The translations under genes were made by a program, and so were the position numbers. The notes beneath the pieces were generated by a model that saw nothing but the letters and a program-made list of their open reading frames with translations, had not been told where the DNA came from and searched no databases. Below are positions 46,119 to 58,940 of a stretch of DNA of 64,000 nucleotides, piece after piece. The DNA is from Allium sativum (lineage: Eukaryota; Streptophyta; Magnoliopsida; Asparagales; Amaryllidaceae). The stretch spans positions 356,001,863 to 356,065,862 of the forward strand of contig CM060915.1 of the NCBI GenBank assembly GCA_030737875.1, read 5' to 3'. Each line of letters opens with the position of its first letter. Within the stretch, counting starts at the first letter, position 1.

Positions 46119-47763
46119 TGTAACAACCCAAAAATCTGGGCCAGTTTAAAATTTTTATTTTGGCAATTTTAATAAATTTTGAATATTTAAAATGAATTAT
46201 TTTAAATAATAACGAAGAAAAATTTATTTTGAATATAATTCGAACGAATATAGTTATATAGATCGTCGTTAGAATATAAATATTTATTTTAAATTATAAA
46301 AGGAATTGAAAATGGCGCGGTAGTTCGATAATTCGATTCCAAAATTCAAATGAATGTACAGGATTCAAAATAAACCGGATTTCGACGAAACCACTTTTAT
46401 TGGATCCGTGACATCAATTTATTGCTGTATTCCAATTTTCATAATTTTTCGAATCAATATGTGAGCGTGGCAAAGGAAAACGCGTTTGACCAGTTTCAGT
46501 TGATTTTAATCGACTGGAAAATGGCCATTTTTCAAACGGTCTCAGAATTCGACGAAATTAGTTTTGTTAGGACCGTATCGTCAATACGAAGCTAGAAAAT
46601 ATTTTTGTGGAATTTTTCGAGTTAGTATGTGACCCCAGTAAATTGAAATACGCGTTCAAATTCAATATATAGAGTTATATTTTGATTTTGACGAAAACTG
46701 ATCGAAACGATCGAATCAGCTTACGATACATATCCCATTGTGTTCGGAATGGGGGTAATTAGCTATGGACGACAGGCGGTGGGCCTCGTTTAGAGGTCGA
46801 ATAAAAAAGTCAACTTTTTGAAATTAAATAATTAAATTATATTAATAAACACTGCTCACCATCTCTCTCTCTCTCTTCCCTTTATCGTTCCTTTCCCAGA
46901 TCGAGATTTAGAAAAAAAGAAAAGAAAAAAAACAACGCTGCGGCACTCAACCCTCCGCCCACGTCGCTTCAACACCAGACCCGCCACCCAACACCGCATC
47001 CCTCCGGCCAACCCCCCCTCACGTCGACGCTGCCTCCTGCCCCATTCCTGAAACCCTAGAGCCCCCTTTTTCACCTGAAGGCCGCCGCCAATTGGTTGAA
47101 ACCGACACCACCAGTCATTGCTCCGATCTCCGTCGCATTTCCCCCTCCCCGACAGCCGCTGCCACCCCTCTTTCTCCGATCATAGAATCCCTAAACCCCC
47201 TTGGCAGATTTGAAAATCGTGAGTTAGAAGAAGCCGTCGCCTCCTCTACCAAGATCGCTCCGCCTTCCTCAACTCCGATCAGTGGCAACGACGAACCTAG
47301 GCTTGGAGTTTCAATTTGATTCCAGGCGGCTTCACGGGGAGAAAGACAGTGAGTTTCTTTGTTTGATTTTTTTTAATTATAAACATTATTAAAAATCTGA
47401 TTTAATTTTACAATAGAAAATAACGTGGTTTTTAAATATAAATTACATAGAAAAAAAATGTATAGACATTTTCTTTTTGTTATTAAAAATGTTATCATTA
47501 TATATAAGGTATTGAAGCAAAAAGATTTGATTTTTCTTTCTATAAAAGATTTGATTTTTCTTTCTATAAAAGATTTGATTTTTCTTTATATAAAAGATTT
47601 AATTTTCTTTATAGAGTCAAAGATTATATTTTTGCGATGTAAAAGAGGAGATTTTGGTTTATATAATTAGCATGTCAAAATTTGATTTTTCATATGAATG
47701 GTATGAATTTTTTTTTTTAAAAAGGTGATTTCTATTTATATATGAATAACAAATAAAGAAGAG

Positions 47764-47768
<5 letters not shown>

Positions 47769-47803
<35 letters not shown>
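47769..47803. repeat. (TA)n microsatellite
   Basis: An uninterrupted TA run of about 17 units. The same place in the right LTR (about 55815) has a much shorter run, so its length changed after insertion. Confidence 0.85.
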
Positions 47804-47807
<4 letters not shown>

Positions 47808-48957
47808 TATAACAACGAGAATAAAAATATAATTTTTATATAGTAGCGATAAAAATTCGATTTTTATATCAGAGGAGACATAATTTTTATATTAAAAAAG
47901 GATGGATTTTTATATGGGAAAAGAAACGATATATATATATATACAACAATATAAAAATATGATTTTTAAATATATAAGCATCATATTAAAAATGCGATTT
48001 TTACTATGAACAGCAGAAAACGGTCGCAGTGGATTTTTTTGGCATTATCTGAACCGTTTAGAAATTGATAATGGAGGAGTGGATCTCCAAGGTGAGAACT
48101 CCTCACTTTTATTTTAAATTTCTAGTTAATATATGTGCTAGGATGCAGACGGTGCTTAGCAGCCCCCGATACCCGTCGTCCACAGACCATGGACGGCTTG
48201 TATGCTTAGTTGTTTGATTTTGATGTGAAAAATTGAATATGTGATGTGTGAATGAAATAAAATATTTATATAGAAAATAAATATTGTATAGTTAAAAATA
48301 TAATTTTTAACGTGTATATAAAATAAAATAAATGAATATAAACAAATCGGATGATTTGTTTATATACACACATTTGACTGATATTGATTGGGACGATAAA
48401 TATTACACATCGCCCAACTGCACAAATAAAATCTGTGTTTATTGATTTGAAACCCCACATGGGTATTGGGATGATATTTGTCGTACACTAATCCCAATTA
48501 TTTAATTGTATGTCGATCGATTGGTCGACAGACTGTGTAAGCGTTAATTATTTATATTTAATGCTTATGCAGTTGTGTTGTGCACTTTGGATGATGGTTG
48601 ATTATTTATCATTGCTGTGATATACATGTGTTGTATGGAATCCATATAATTAACATTATATGGTAATTGATTGGGCCTCATTCCAACTGGGAAAAATAAA
48701 GAATATTATAAAATATAGATTCACGTGTTGACAGTACTCATTTGTTGAGATTAGTCATGTGTTGAAAGAAATATAGATTCATGTGTTGAATAGAATAAAT
48801 ATTCATTTGTTGAATAGAATAACGAAGTTTTTGAAAAATATAAAGCCATGTTGATTAGAGATGCGCTATTTTGATGCGAACGACATTTATATTGAGTATA
48901 TTCGTTTTTATAATGAATATCGAAAAGTGATTTCAAAATCGAATATTTTGAAATGAA

Positions 48958-49720
48958 ATTCGAATTAAATTGAATGGAATTAGAATTTGAATTGAATTAG
49001 AATTAGAATTGAATGGAATTAGAATTTGATTTGAATTGAATTAGAATTTGAAATTAAATTGATTAGATTTGAATTGAAATTGATTAGATTTGAATTGAAA
49101 TTGATTAGAAATTGAAATTGGTTAGAAACGAATTAGAATTTGAATTGAAATTGATTAGATATTAAATTGAAATTGATTAGAATTGAAATTGATTAGAATT
49201 TGAAATGAAATTGATTAGAATTTGAATTGAAATTGATTAGAATTTGAAATGAAATTGATTAGAAATTGAAATTGATTAGAAACAAATTAGAGTTTGAATT
49301 GAAATTGATTAGATATTGAATTGAAATTGATTAGATTTGAAATTGAATGATTAGATTTGAATTGAAATTGATTAGATTTGAATTGAAATTGATTAGAAAT
49401 TGAAATTGATTAGAAATGAATTAGAATTTGAATTGAAATTGATTAGATATTGAATTGAAATTGATTAGAATTGAAATTGAAATTGATTAGAATTTGAAAT
49501 GAAATTGATTAGAATTTGAATTGAAATTGATTAGAATTGAAATTGAAACGAATTAGAAGTCGAATTGAAATTGAATAGAATTTGAATTGAATAGAATTAA
49601 ATTGAAATTGAAATTGAATTAAATAGAATTGAATTAAATAGAATTAGAATTTGAATAGAATTGAATTCGAATTAGAATTGAATTAAAATCGATTTGAATT
49701 GAAATCAATTTGAAATGAAT
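48958..49720 (+). repeat. GAATTGAAATTGATTAGA minisatellite in the 5' LTR
   Basis: About 750 bp consist almost wholly of variants of TTGAATTGAAATTGATTAGA, with unit lengths of roughly 15-23 bp. It is purine-rich on the plus strand and strongly AT-biased. The right LTR has it at 56978-57700 with a different order of variants. Confidence 0.85.
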
Positions 49721-50899
49721 TTAAAACGAATTTATAAGGAAGAATTAAATTTTGATTTAAAATTGAATATGAAGTTGAAACTGTTTTGAAAACGAATGTA
49801 AAACTATTTATAAAATTCGTTTTAAACAGAAATCGACGAAAAATATATTATATATATTATATATATATATATAATATAATGGCCTGAATAGAACGCGCCG
49901 CGCTGCGGCAGTTCGTGAATTTCGACCATTGACTTCGAACGGACATTACGGGAGATCCGACCGTCGGATTCTCCTGAAACCGGAATCGTTGGGTTCGTAT
50001 CGAAAAGATCTTTCCAATGAATATTAGAAATTTGAAATCTAACGGTTGGATTTGGAGATACGTCCAAATCAAATTTAGAAAAGGTCGTTGTAAGTGCAGT
50101 TCGACGACCGTTATTGGAAATCGACTGTACGGGCCTTGATAAAATCATTAAAAATATCTATAATTTGTGTAAAATCAAAATATATGAATTGGAATGAACT
50201 GGGATGAAAAATTCCCTATTTGAAAGGATAAAAATATATTTTTATCGAAATGAACTAGTTATGAACTAGAATTAAAATCCAATATTTTTAATTGAATAAA
50301 TTGGGTTCGAAGTGGTTTTAAAAATAATCAGAATTTTATATTGAATATAAGCCGATATATCTTCTATTCAGAGCCTTGTATTTAATATCAAATGGAATTT
50401 TGGGTTTATCGTGAACTGTATTTTAAATGACATTAGTTCTTTAACCCAGTTAAAGATTAAAACTAAGTGGAGTTTTAATGAATCTTTAATTAAATTGAAA
50501 TGAGAATTGATAATTTAAACTATCAAAATTTGGATATGATCGAAAGGGGAGTATCACCAGTTTTGCTCCGAGTGATAGTTAAATCTTTAATTAGATTTGA
50601 ACGTGAAATGGTAATTAAATTTACCGATAACACCGTGGTGTTAGTTATGGGATAATAACAGTTTTGCTCCATGGGATGAATAGGTTGGGATTGGGAAATA
50701 AAATAAATAATTACTTCGGTGTGGTTCGCTAATCCCGACTAGTTTGAAATGATATTCAAAGGAGAATTAATAAATAAATTTCAAAGAATTTATCTTTGAT
50801 AAAATTAATGGGAACCTTTCCCTAAGAATGTGAAATTGACTGATGAATTGGAATGAGGCGTATGTTGTGTTTGTATAACAATTGTTTATTATATACGTG

Positions 50900-50960
50900 G
50901 GTTATTCAGAAAGGCCGGGTCTATACCCATTCTGAATAACCGATTCGACGATAAGTCGAA
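50900..50960 (+). other. Tandem hairpins in the 5' giant LTR
   Basis: GGTTATTCAGAA (50900-50911) pairs with TTCTGAATAACC (50930-50941) around GGGT (50917-50920) / ACCC (50925-50928). Immediately after, TTCGAC (50944-50949) pairs with GTCGAA (50955-50960) around GATAA. Confidence 0.8.
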
Positions 50961-51341
50961 GAGATTGAAGACGGTGCAAGACCGACGATCTTCAAATCGA
51001 ATGGATGGGTGCTACTGACGCTCACGATGGGAGTAGCTACCTTGAAGGGGGCTGAAGTGGTAGCCGTCCGGACGTACTTGTTGATTGTACGGATATGCGA
51101 GGAAAGTGCCTCCGGTGTCGTTCAGACCTAGAATGGACTTGTAAATGGATGGTGTGTCTGACATTGTATTCCTTTATATTGTATCCGTTGACCTCTGCTA
51201 AATATATATCTGTTTGGCGGCGGAGAATTTATTTTCTTGCTTAACGCCCTTCTCTGAGACATACGAGCTCAGAGGTTATATATTGGCAGAAATCAGTGGT
51301 ACGATATGGATTGATAGTGTGGCATGCTGAGATGCTGTGAT

Positions 51342-51370
51342 CAAAGCTTTTGTTGAAAAGCAGAGCTTTG
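51342..51370 (+). other. Third hairpin in the 5' giant LTR
   Basis: CAAAGCT (51342-51348) pairs with AGCTTTG (51364-51370) and encloses CTTTT-GTTG-AAAAG. Confidence 0.65.
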
Positions 51371-51585
51371 TGGATGATGATCAAAGCAGGGCTGTGAATA
51401 GCTAGCTTTGTGTAGCGTTAATTCGCGAGCCTCACACCCCGGTATGGTGGTAAACTGATGGTTTGATCAGTATGCTTTTTAGATGATGGACACCTTTGTG
51501 GTGTCGTGGATTCGGTCGACCGAGATCGAGCTTCGTGCTCAGAGGGATAGGGCTCACCCCCGATTTCCCTGAGGGATAGAGTAAG

Positions 51586-51684
51586 CGGTGTTTTCTCTCG
51601 CTGAGACGTAAGCCGCAGTGATACTCGATTTCCTGAAAGTGCGAATGTGCATTACGGTGTTTTCTCTTGCTGAGACGTAAGCCG
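51586..51684 (+). repeat. 30-bp direct repeat in the giant LTR
   Basis: CGGTGTTTTCTCTCGCTGAG followed by ACGTAAGCCG occurs at 51586 and again, with one change, at 51655, a 69-bp period. The right LTR keeps both copies. Confidence 0.75.
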
Positions 51685-52502
51685 TTGTAGATGACACTAC
51701 GCGATCAATCTTTCGAATCATGAGCCACCATGATGGAAATCCAATTTCCAAATACGATATTTTGCGGTTTTGATTGTAAAGCCTAGTATTGGCGACATGA
51801 TATATGGTACCCATGTCGTCTATGATTGATACATTTATATTTGAAGTTGTTTTCTTCACTTATAGTAGTAATATAAGATGAAATTTCACGTATCAAGCAT
51901 ATTTGGCTATTATAAGGGAAAACCCTATCCTCCGGCTTGCGTTGCATTGTGTGATGGGACCTGGGTCTTATAATAGCTTCATTGTTCTTTATTTAGCATT
52001 GCGCTGTTTATTTTATGCACTGGTATTCTTGGGAGGAAACCCGTTCCGTGTTATACGGCATGGTCCCTTGATTTGCCTAACTTTAAAAACAAAGATTAAT
52101 AACTGTTTTAGTTCTCACACCAGTCACATGACTGACCTGGAGTTTATTATTTTAACCTAAACTCTGGGTGCCCTTATTTTCGACACAGGCAGCTAGTAGT
52201 TTTGGTTTTGCAGATTTATATTCACAGGATCCTGAATTACAGCTGGAACGATGCTCGGAAAGCTCTGTATCCGTGTATTACTTTCAGTTGTGTTTTGTAT
52301 TGTTTTCCGCTGCGATGTATTTAAATGTAATTTAAATCTCTGATATTTTCTGTGCAATATTTATTCATACTCTGTTACATTCTTGTATTCTGATGGAATT
52401 GTTGTAATAAGCAATGAAATGTTCTTCTGTTTGTGTTCCAATGTGTGTTGTTCTCAGAGAATCCGGGCTTTCCTTATCGGGGAAGTTACGGGTCTTCACA
52501 TT

Positions 52503-52520
52503 TGGTATCAGAGCTCTGGT
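52503..52520 (+). other. Primer-binding site of the giant-LTR element
   Basis: TGGTATCAGAGCTCTGGT begins two bases after the LTR end and matches the initiator-Met tRNA 3' end over at least 12 bases. Confidence 0.9.
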
Positions 52521-53165
52521 TTACAGAGCTCGAGAACAAGACACATTAGAACCATACAAAAGAATTCATCAGAAATTGGATTTGCAAAATCCAATGAGAA
52601 TGACTCATTAGAGATGGGATCAGTAGCATCCTAGAACGAGTGTGAAAAGTATATTTCTAAAATGAAAACCAATTTTGTTTTGAAATTTATATCAAATTAT
52701 ACGTATTTGATTATATATTTATATTGAATTGGACAATCTAGTATAGGGAGATTTTGAGTATTGGCCTGACGGGGCGTATATTCGAAGCCTCAGATACTAG
52801 ATGGATATAGAATCACACTCTAGTCACCCGGAGACGATACTGATGATTGGGATCCCATCATCAGTGTTTGTGTTCGAGTCTCAAAAGTGAATATCTATAT
52901 AATTTCCAATCGACTGGTGTGAGAACAGAAACTCAACTAAAATTTACTGTTTGTGACTTGACACTGAAATATGATTTTTGAGTACATAAAAATTATATAT
53001 ATTTAAAAATGTAATCAACAAATTGATTGATGGTTGTGATGTTTGATTATTGATTCAACTAATAAAAATACTGGAATGATAAGTAAAGTATAATCAAGAT
53101 GATTGTTAAGTGAAGAATAATGCAAACTCTTTTGACAAAAAAATCCTAAAAATATTATATAGGAT
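52521..53165 (+). other. Leader of the giant-LTR element
   Basis: This lies between the PBS and the gag remnant. It contains no ORF that I recognise. Its length is compatible with a packaging leader. Confidence 0.5.
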
Positions 53166-53588
53166 ATGGACGACTGTGGCTTATCTCATATTGAATTCTG
53201 GATGACCCCGAAACAAGCAAGGAGAGCTCACCAGAAAGCAGAAAAAGAACGTGAGTTGAACTTAGGAACGTACGTGGGTATTTATTGCCGTATATGTAGA
53301 AAAGAAGGACACTATGTCGTTCGGTGCCCTGAGAAAAAGAAGAGCAGGGAGAAAATGATGAGAATGGACATAGTTTGTTTCAAGTGCAAAGAGACGGGGC
53401 ATTTTGTACATAAGTGTCCGATGGTAAAGAAGAAACCCACAAATCTAGGATAGGAAAAGAAATGCTTTTGATGCAAAGAAGTAGGGCATCTAGCCCGAGA
53501 TTGCCCGTTAAAGAAGGGTGATATGAAATCCAAGGGAAAGGAGCTATCAACTTTGGAAATTATGCAAGAAGAAGGCACGACTTCCTAG
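53166..53588 (+). pseudogene. Gag remnant with three consecutive zinc knuckles
   Basis: An ATG at 53166 opens a frame whose first part is rich in K, E, R and Q (KQARRAHQKAEKERE). It contains CRICRKEGHYVVRC and CFKCKETGHFVHKC, both with correct CX2CX4HX4C spacing. A TAG at 53451 interrupts it. The same frame continues with a third knuckle, CF(stop)CKEVGHLARDC, whose second stop has replaced one residue, and ends at 53588. Retrotransposon Gag knuckles bind the element RNA. The capsid domain is missing, so this is the nucleocapsid end only. Without the two stops the product would be about 140 residues. Confidence 0.8.
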
Positions 53589-54148
53589 AAAGTTGGATTT
53601 TAATGTAATGAACTAGCGTTTTGGATATATGTATGATGCTTGTATGAACATAATTATGCTTTTTGTTTTAAAAATGTATTGGTATTGTAGAATATAACTA
53701 AGGTAAGAAAAATGTGAACCAAGTTGAATTTAGCACCAAATATTGAACTGTATTGAAAATTTATCGCATTTGCATGCATATACATGTCTATACATTGAAC
53801 AGGTCATAGCAAGGAGGCTAGAGCAGAGGAATAAAATTGTTTGCCCGACAAATAGGTACATGTTTACTAATTTCTTGAGTTTGGGTGATTTTATGAGCCG
53901 ATTGGCTAGCCGCTTGGCTTTTTCTTTTTCTTTTGGATTGAAGAAGGCCATGGGAGGCTATGTGAAATATCCCGAAGTCCCCGGAGCAGGGGAGGTTATG
54001 GCGAAATTTTTCGAAAATTTAGGGTGTTAGCCAAAATTTTGAAAAGTTCTTAGAAACTGAGAAGATGAAAAACTTAAGCCATAAAGAAAACAATGAAAGT
54101 TGAGTTGGTTTTTAAAACAACTTTCGGCTTCGTTCCTTTTCGGGGACA
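53589..54148 (+). other. Interior 3' part of the giant-LTR element
   Basis: It holds one ATG-started open frame, 53860-54030 (56 aa, with SRLASRLAFSFSFGLKKA and a PEVPGAGEVMAKFFENLG tail), of unknown relationship. There are no pol motifs. Confidence 0.4.
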
Positions 54149-54171
54149 AAAAGTTTTAAGTGGGGGAGATT
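54149..54171 (+). other. Polypurine tract of the giant-LTR element
   Basis: AAAAGTTTTAAGTGGGGGAG followed by AT abuts the 3' LTR. It is preceded by TTTTCGGGGACAAA, the same arrangement as in the intact chromovirus (24671-24700 on the minus strand). This supports descent from that group. Confidence 0.92.
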
Positions 54172-56977
54172 GTAACAACCCGAAAATCTAGGCCAGTTTA
54201 AAATTTTTATTTTGGCAATTTTAATGAATTTTGAATATTTAAAATGAATTATTTTAAATAATAACGACGAAAAATTTAATTTGAATATAATTCGAACGAA
54301 TATAGTTATATAGATCGTCGTTAGAATATAAATATTTATTTTAAATTATAAAAGGAATTGAAAATGGCGCGGTAGTTCGATAATTCGATTCCAAAGTTCA
54401 AATGAATGTACAGGATTCAAAATAAACCGGATTTCGACGAAACCACTTTTGTTGGATCCGTGACATCAAGTTATTGCTAGATTCCAATTTTCATAATTTT
54501 TCGAATCAATATGTGAGCGTGGCAAAGGAAAACGAGTTTGACCAGTTTCAATTGATTTTAATCGACTGGAAAATGGCCATTTTTCAAATGGTCTTAGAAT
54601 TCGACGAAATTAGTTTTGTTAGGACCGTATCATCGATACGAAGCTAGAAAATATTTTTGTGGAATTTTTCGAGTTAGTATGTGACCCCAGTAAATTGAAA
54701 TACGCGTTCAAATTCAATATATAGAGTTATATTTTGATTTTGACGAAAACTGATCGAAACGATCAAATCAGCTTACGATACATATCCCATTGTGTTCGGA
54801 ATGGGGGTAATTAGCTATGGACGACAGGCGGTGGGCCTCGTTTAGAGGTCGAATAAAAAAGTGAACTTTTTGAAATTAAATAATTAAATTATATTAATAA
54901 ACACTCCTCACCATCTCTCTCTCTCTCTTCCCTTTATCGTTCCTTTCCCAGATCGAGATTTAGAAAAAGAAAAAGGAAAAAAAACAACGCTGCGGCACTC
55001 AACCCTCTGCCCACATCGCTTCAACACCGGACCCGCCACCCAACATCGCATCCCTCCGGCCAACCCCCCCTCACGTCGACGCTACCTCCCGCCCCATTCC
55101 TGAAACCCTAGAGCCCCCTTTTCACCTGAAGGCCGCCGCCAATTGTTTGAAACTGACGCCACCAGTCATTGCTCCGATCTCCGCCGCATTTCCCCCTCCC
55201 TGACAGCCGCTGCCACCCCTCTTTCTCCGATCAGAGAATCCCTAAACCCCCTTGGCAGATTTGAAAATCGTGAGCTAGAAGAAGCCGTCGCCTCCTCTAC
55301 CAAGATCGCTCGGCCTTCCTCAACTCCGGTCAGTGGCAACGGCGAACCTAGGCTTGGAGTTTCAATTTGATTCCAGGCGGCTTCACGGGGAGAAAGACAG
55401 TGAGTTTCTTTGTTTGATTTTTTTTAATTATAAACATTATTAAAAATATGATTTAATTTTACAATAGAAAATAACATGGTTTTTTAATATAAATAACATA
55501 GAAAAAATGTATAGACATTTTCTTTTAGTTATTAAAAATGTTATCTTTATATATAAGGTATTGAAGCAAAAAGATTTGATTTTTCTTTCTATAAAAGATT
55601 TGATTTTTCTTTCTATAAAAGATTTGATTTTTCTTTATATAAAAGATTTTTTTTTATAGAGTCAAAGATTATATTTTTGCGATGTAAAAGAGGAGATTTT
55701 GGTTTATATAATTAGCATGTCAAATTTTGATTTTTCATATGAATGGTATGAAAATATTTTTTTTAAAAAAAGGTGATTTCTATTTATATATGAATAACAT
55801 ATAAAGAAGAGGCTTTATATATATATATATAACAACGAGAATAAAAATATAATTTTTATATAGTAGCGATAAAAATTCGATTTTTATATCAGAGAAGACA
55901 GAATTTTTATTTAAAAAAAGGATGGATTTTTATATGGGAAAAGAAACGATATATATATATATATAACAATATAAAAATATGATTTTTAAATATATAAGCA
56001 TCATATTAAAAATGCGATTTTTACTATGAACAGCAGAAAACGATCGTAGTGGATTTTTTTGGCATTATCTGAACCGTTCAGAAATTGATAATGGAGGAGT
56101 GGATCTCCAAGGTGAGAACTCCTCACTTTTATTTTAAATTTCTAGTTAATATATGTGCTAGGATGCAGACGGTGCTTAGCAGCCCCTGACACCCGTCGTC
56201 CACAGACCATGGACGGCTTGTATGCTTGGTTGTTTGATTTTGATGTGAAAAATTGAATATGTGATGTGTGAATGAAATAAAATATTTATATAGAAAATAA
56301 ATATTGTATAGTTAAAAATAGAATTTTTAATGTGTATATAAAATAAAATAAATGAATATAAACAAATCGGATGATTTGTTTATATACACACATTTGACTG
56401 ATATTGATTGGGACGATAAATTTTACACATCGCCCAACTGCACAACTAAAATCTGTGTTTATTGATTTGAAACCCAACATGGGTATTGGGATGATATTTG
56501 TCGTACACTAATCCCAATTATTTAATTGTATGTCGATCGATTGGTCGACAGACTGTGTAAGCGTTAATTATTTATATTTAATGCATATGCAGTTGTGTTG
56601 TGCACTTTGGATGATGGTTGATTATTTATCGTTGCTGTGATATACATGTGTTTTATGGAATCCATATAATTAACATTATATGGTAATTGATTGGGCCTCA
56701 TTCCAATTGGGAAAAATAAAGAATATTATAAAATATAGATTCACGTGTTGACAGTACTCATTTGTTGAGATTAGTCATGTGTTGAAAGAAATATAGATTC
56801 ATGTGTTGAATAGAATAAATATTCATTTGTTGAATAAAATAACGAAGTTTTTGAAAAATATAAAGCCGTGTTGATTAGAGATGCGCTATTTTGATGCGAA
56901 CGACATTTATATCGAGTATATTCATTTTTATAATAAATATCGAAAAGTGATTTCAAAATCGAATATTTTGAAATGAA

Positions 56978-57700
56978 ATTCGAATTAAATTGAATGGAGT
57001 TAGAATTTGATTTGAATTGAATTAGAATTTGAAATGAATGGAATTAGAATTTGATTTGAATTGAATTAGAATTTGAAATTGAATTGATTAGATTTGAATT
57101 GAAATTGATTAGATTTGAATTGAAATTGATTATAAATTGAAATTGAAATTGATTAGAAACGAATTAGAATTTGAATTGAAATTGATTAGATATTGAATTG
57201 AAATTGATTAGAATTGAAATTGAAATTGATTAGAATTTGAAATGAAATTGATTAGAATTTGAATTGAAATTGATTAGAATTTGAAATGAAATTGAAATTG
57301 AAATTGATTAGAAACGAATTAGATTTTGAATTGAAATTGATTAGATATTGAATTGAAATTGATTAGATTTGAAATTGAATTGATTAGATTTGAATTGAAA
57401 TTGATTAGATTTGAATTGAAATTGATTAGAAATTGAAATTGAAATTGAAATTGGTTAGAAACGAATTAGAATTGAAATTGAAATTGATTAGAATTTGAAA
57501 TGAAATCGATTAGAATTTGAATTGAAATTGATTAGAATTGAATTTGAAACGAATTAGAAGTCGAATTGAAATTGAGTAGAATTTGAATTGAATAGAATTA
57601 AATTCAAATTGAATTAAATAGAATTGAATTAAATAGAATTAGAATTTGAATAGAATTGAATTCAAATTAGAATTGAATTAAAATCGATTTGAATTGAAAT
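56978..57700 (+). repeat. GATTAGA minisatellite in the 3' LTR
   Basis: Counterpart of 48958-49720, slightly shorter, with a different succession of unit variants. Confidence 0.85.
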
Positions 57701-58879
57701 CAATTTGAAATGAATTTAAAACGAATTTATTAGGAAGAATTCAATTTTGATTTAAAATTGAATATGAAGTTGAAACTGTTTTGAAAACGAATGAAAAACT
57801 ATTTATAAAATTCGTTTTAAACAGAAATCGACGAAAAATATATTATATATTATATATATATATAATATAATGGCCTGAATAGAACGCGCCGCGCTGCGGC
57901 AGTTCGTGAATTTCGACCATTGACTTCGAACGGACATTACGGGAGATTCGACCGTCGGATTCTCCTGAAACCAGAACCGTTGGGTTCGTATCGAAAAGAG
58001 CTTTCCAATGAATATTAGAAATTTGAAATCTAACGGTTGGATTTGGAGATACGTCCAAATCAAATTTAGAAAAGGTCGTTGTAAGTGCAGTTCGACGACC
58101 GTTATTGGAAATCGACTGTACGGGCCTTGATAAAATTATTAAAAATATCTATAATTTGTGTAAAATCAAAATATATGAATTGGAATGAACTAGGATGAAA
58201 AATTCCCTATTTGAAAGGATAAAAATATATTTTTATTGAAATGAACTAGAATTAAAATCTAATATTTTTAATTGAATAAATTGGGTTTGAAGTGGTTTTA
58301 AAAATAATCAGAATTGGATATTGAATATAAGCCGATATATCTTCTATTCAAAGCCTTGTATTTAATATCAAATGGAATTTTGGGTTTATCGTGAACTGTG
58401 TTTTAAATGACATTAGTTCTTTAACCCAGTTAAAGATTAAAACTAAGTGGAGTTTTAATGAATCTTTGATTAGATTGAAATGAGAATTGATAATTTAAAT
58501 TATCAAAATTTGGATATGATCGAAAGGGGAGTATAACCAGTTTTTCTCCGAGCGATAGTTAAATCTTTAATTAGATTTGAACGTGAAATGGTAATTAAAT
58601 TTACCGATAACACCGTGGTGTTAGTTATGGGGTAATAACAGTTTTTCTCCATGGGATGAATAGGTTGGGATTGGGAAATAAAATAAATAATTACTTCGGT
58701 GTGGTTCGCTAATGCCGACTAGTTTGAAATGATATTCAAAGGAGAATTAAAGAATAAATTTCAAAGAATTTATCTTTGATAAAATTAATGGGAACCTTTC
58801 CCTAAGAATGTGAAATTGACTGATGAATTGGAATGAGGCGTATGTTGTGTTTGTATAACAATTGTTTATTATATACGTG

Positions 58880-58940
58880 GGTTATTCAGAAAGGCCGGGT
58901 CTATACCCATTCTGAATAACCGATTCGACGATAAGTCGAA
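58880..58940 (+). other. Tandem hairpins in the 3' giant LTR
   Basis: Same sequence as 50900-50960, unchanged between the LTRs. Confidence 0.8.

Larger units (their letters stand above)
46119..52500 (+). repeat. 5' LTR (6.38 kb) of the giant-LTR element
   Basis: It starts TGTAACAACCCAAAAATCTGG and ends ACGGGTCTTCACA. In order it holds the ~665-bp segment shared with the 819-bp solo LTR, a CT-rich and GC-rich stretch (46858-47330) that looks like a transcript leader, AT-rich repeats, a GATTAGA minisatellite, and two or three hairpins. It closes with a 3' part containing intron-like TTTTGGTTTTGCAG and a poly(A)-like tail region. Confidence 0.93.

Noticed and set aside
47092..47319. 75-aa open frame repeated at 55143-55370
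   Set aside because: It is present only because it lies in both LTRs, starts at TTG and not ATG, and has no family resemblance. Treated as LTR leader sequence, not a gene.
49845..49881. AT palindromes and (TA)n runs at 20040, 49845 and 57838 as origins or attachment sites
   Set aside because: Simple TA-rich low complexity at the same place in each LTR copy, with no independent support.
52503..52520. tRNA-like sequence TGGTATCAGAGC
   Set aside because: It is a primer-binding site complementary to the tRNA 3' end, not a tRNA gene. No cloverleaf is present.
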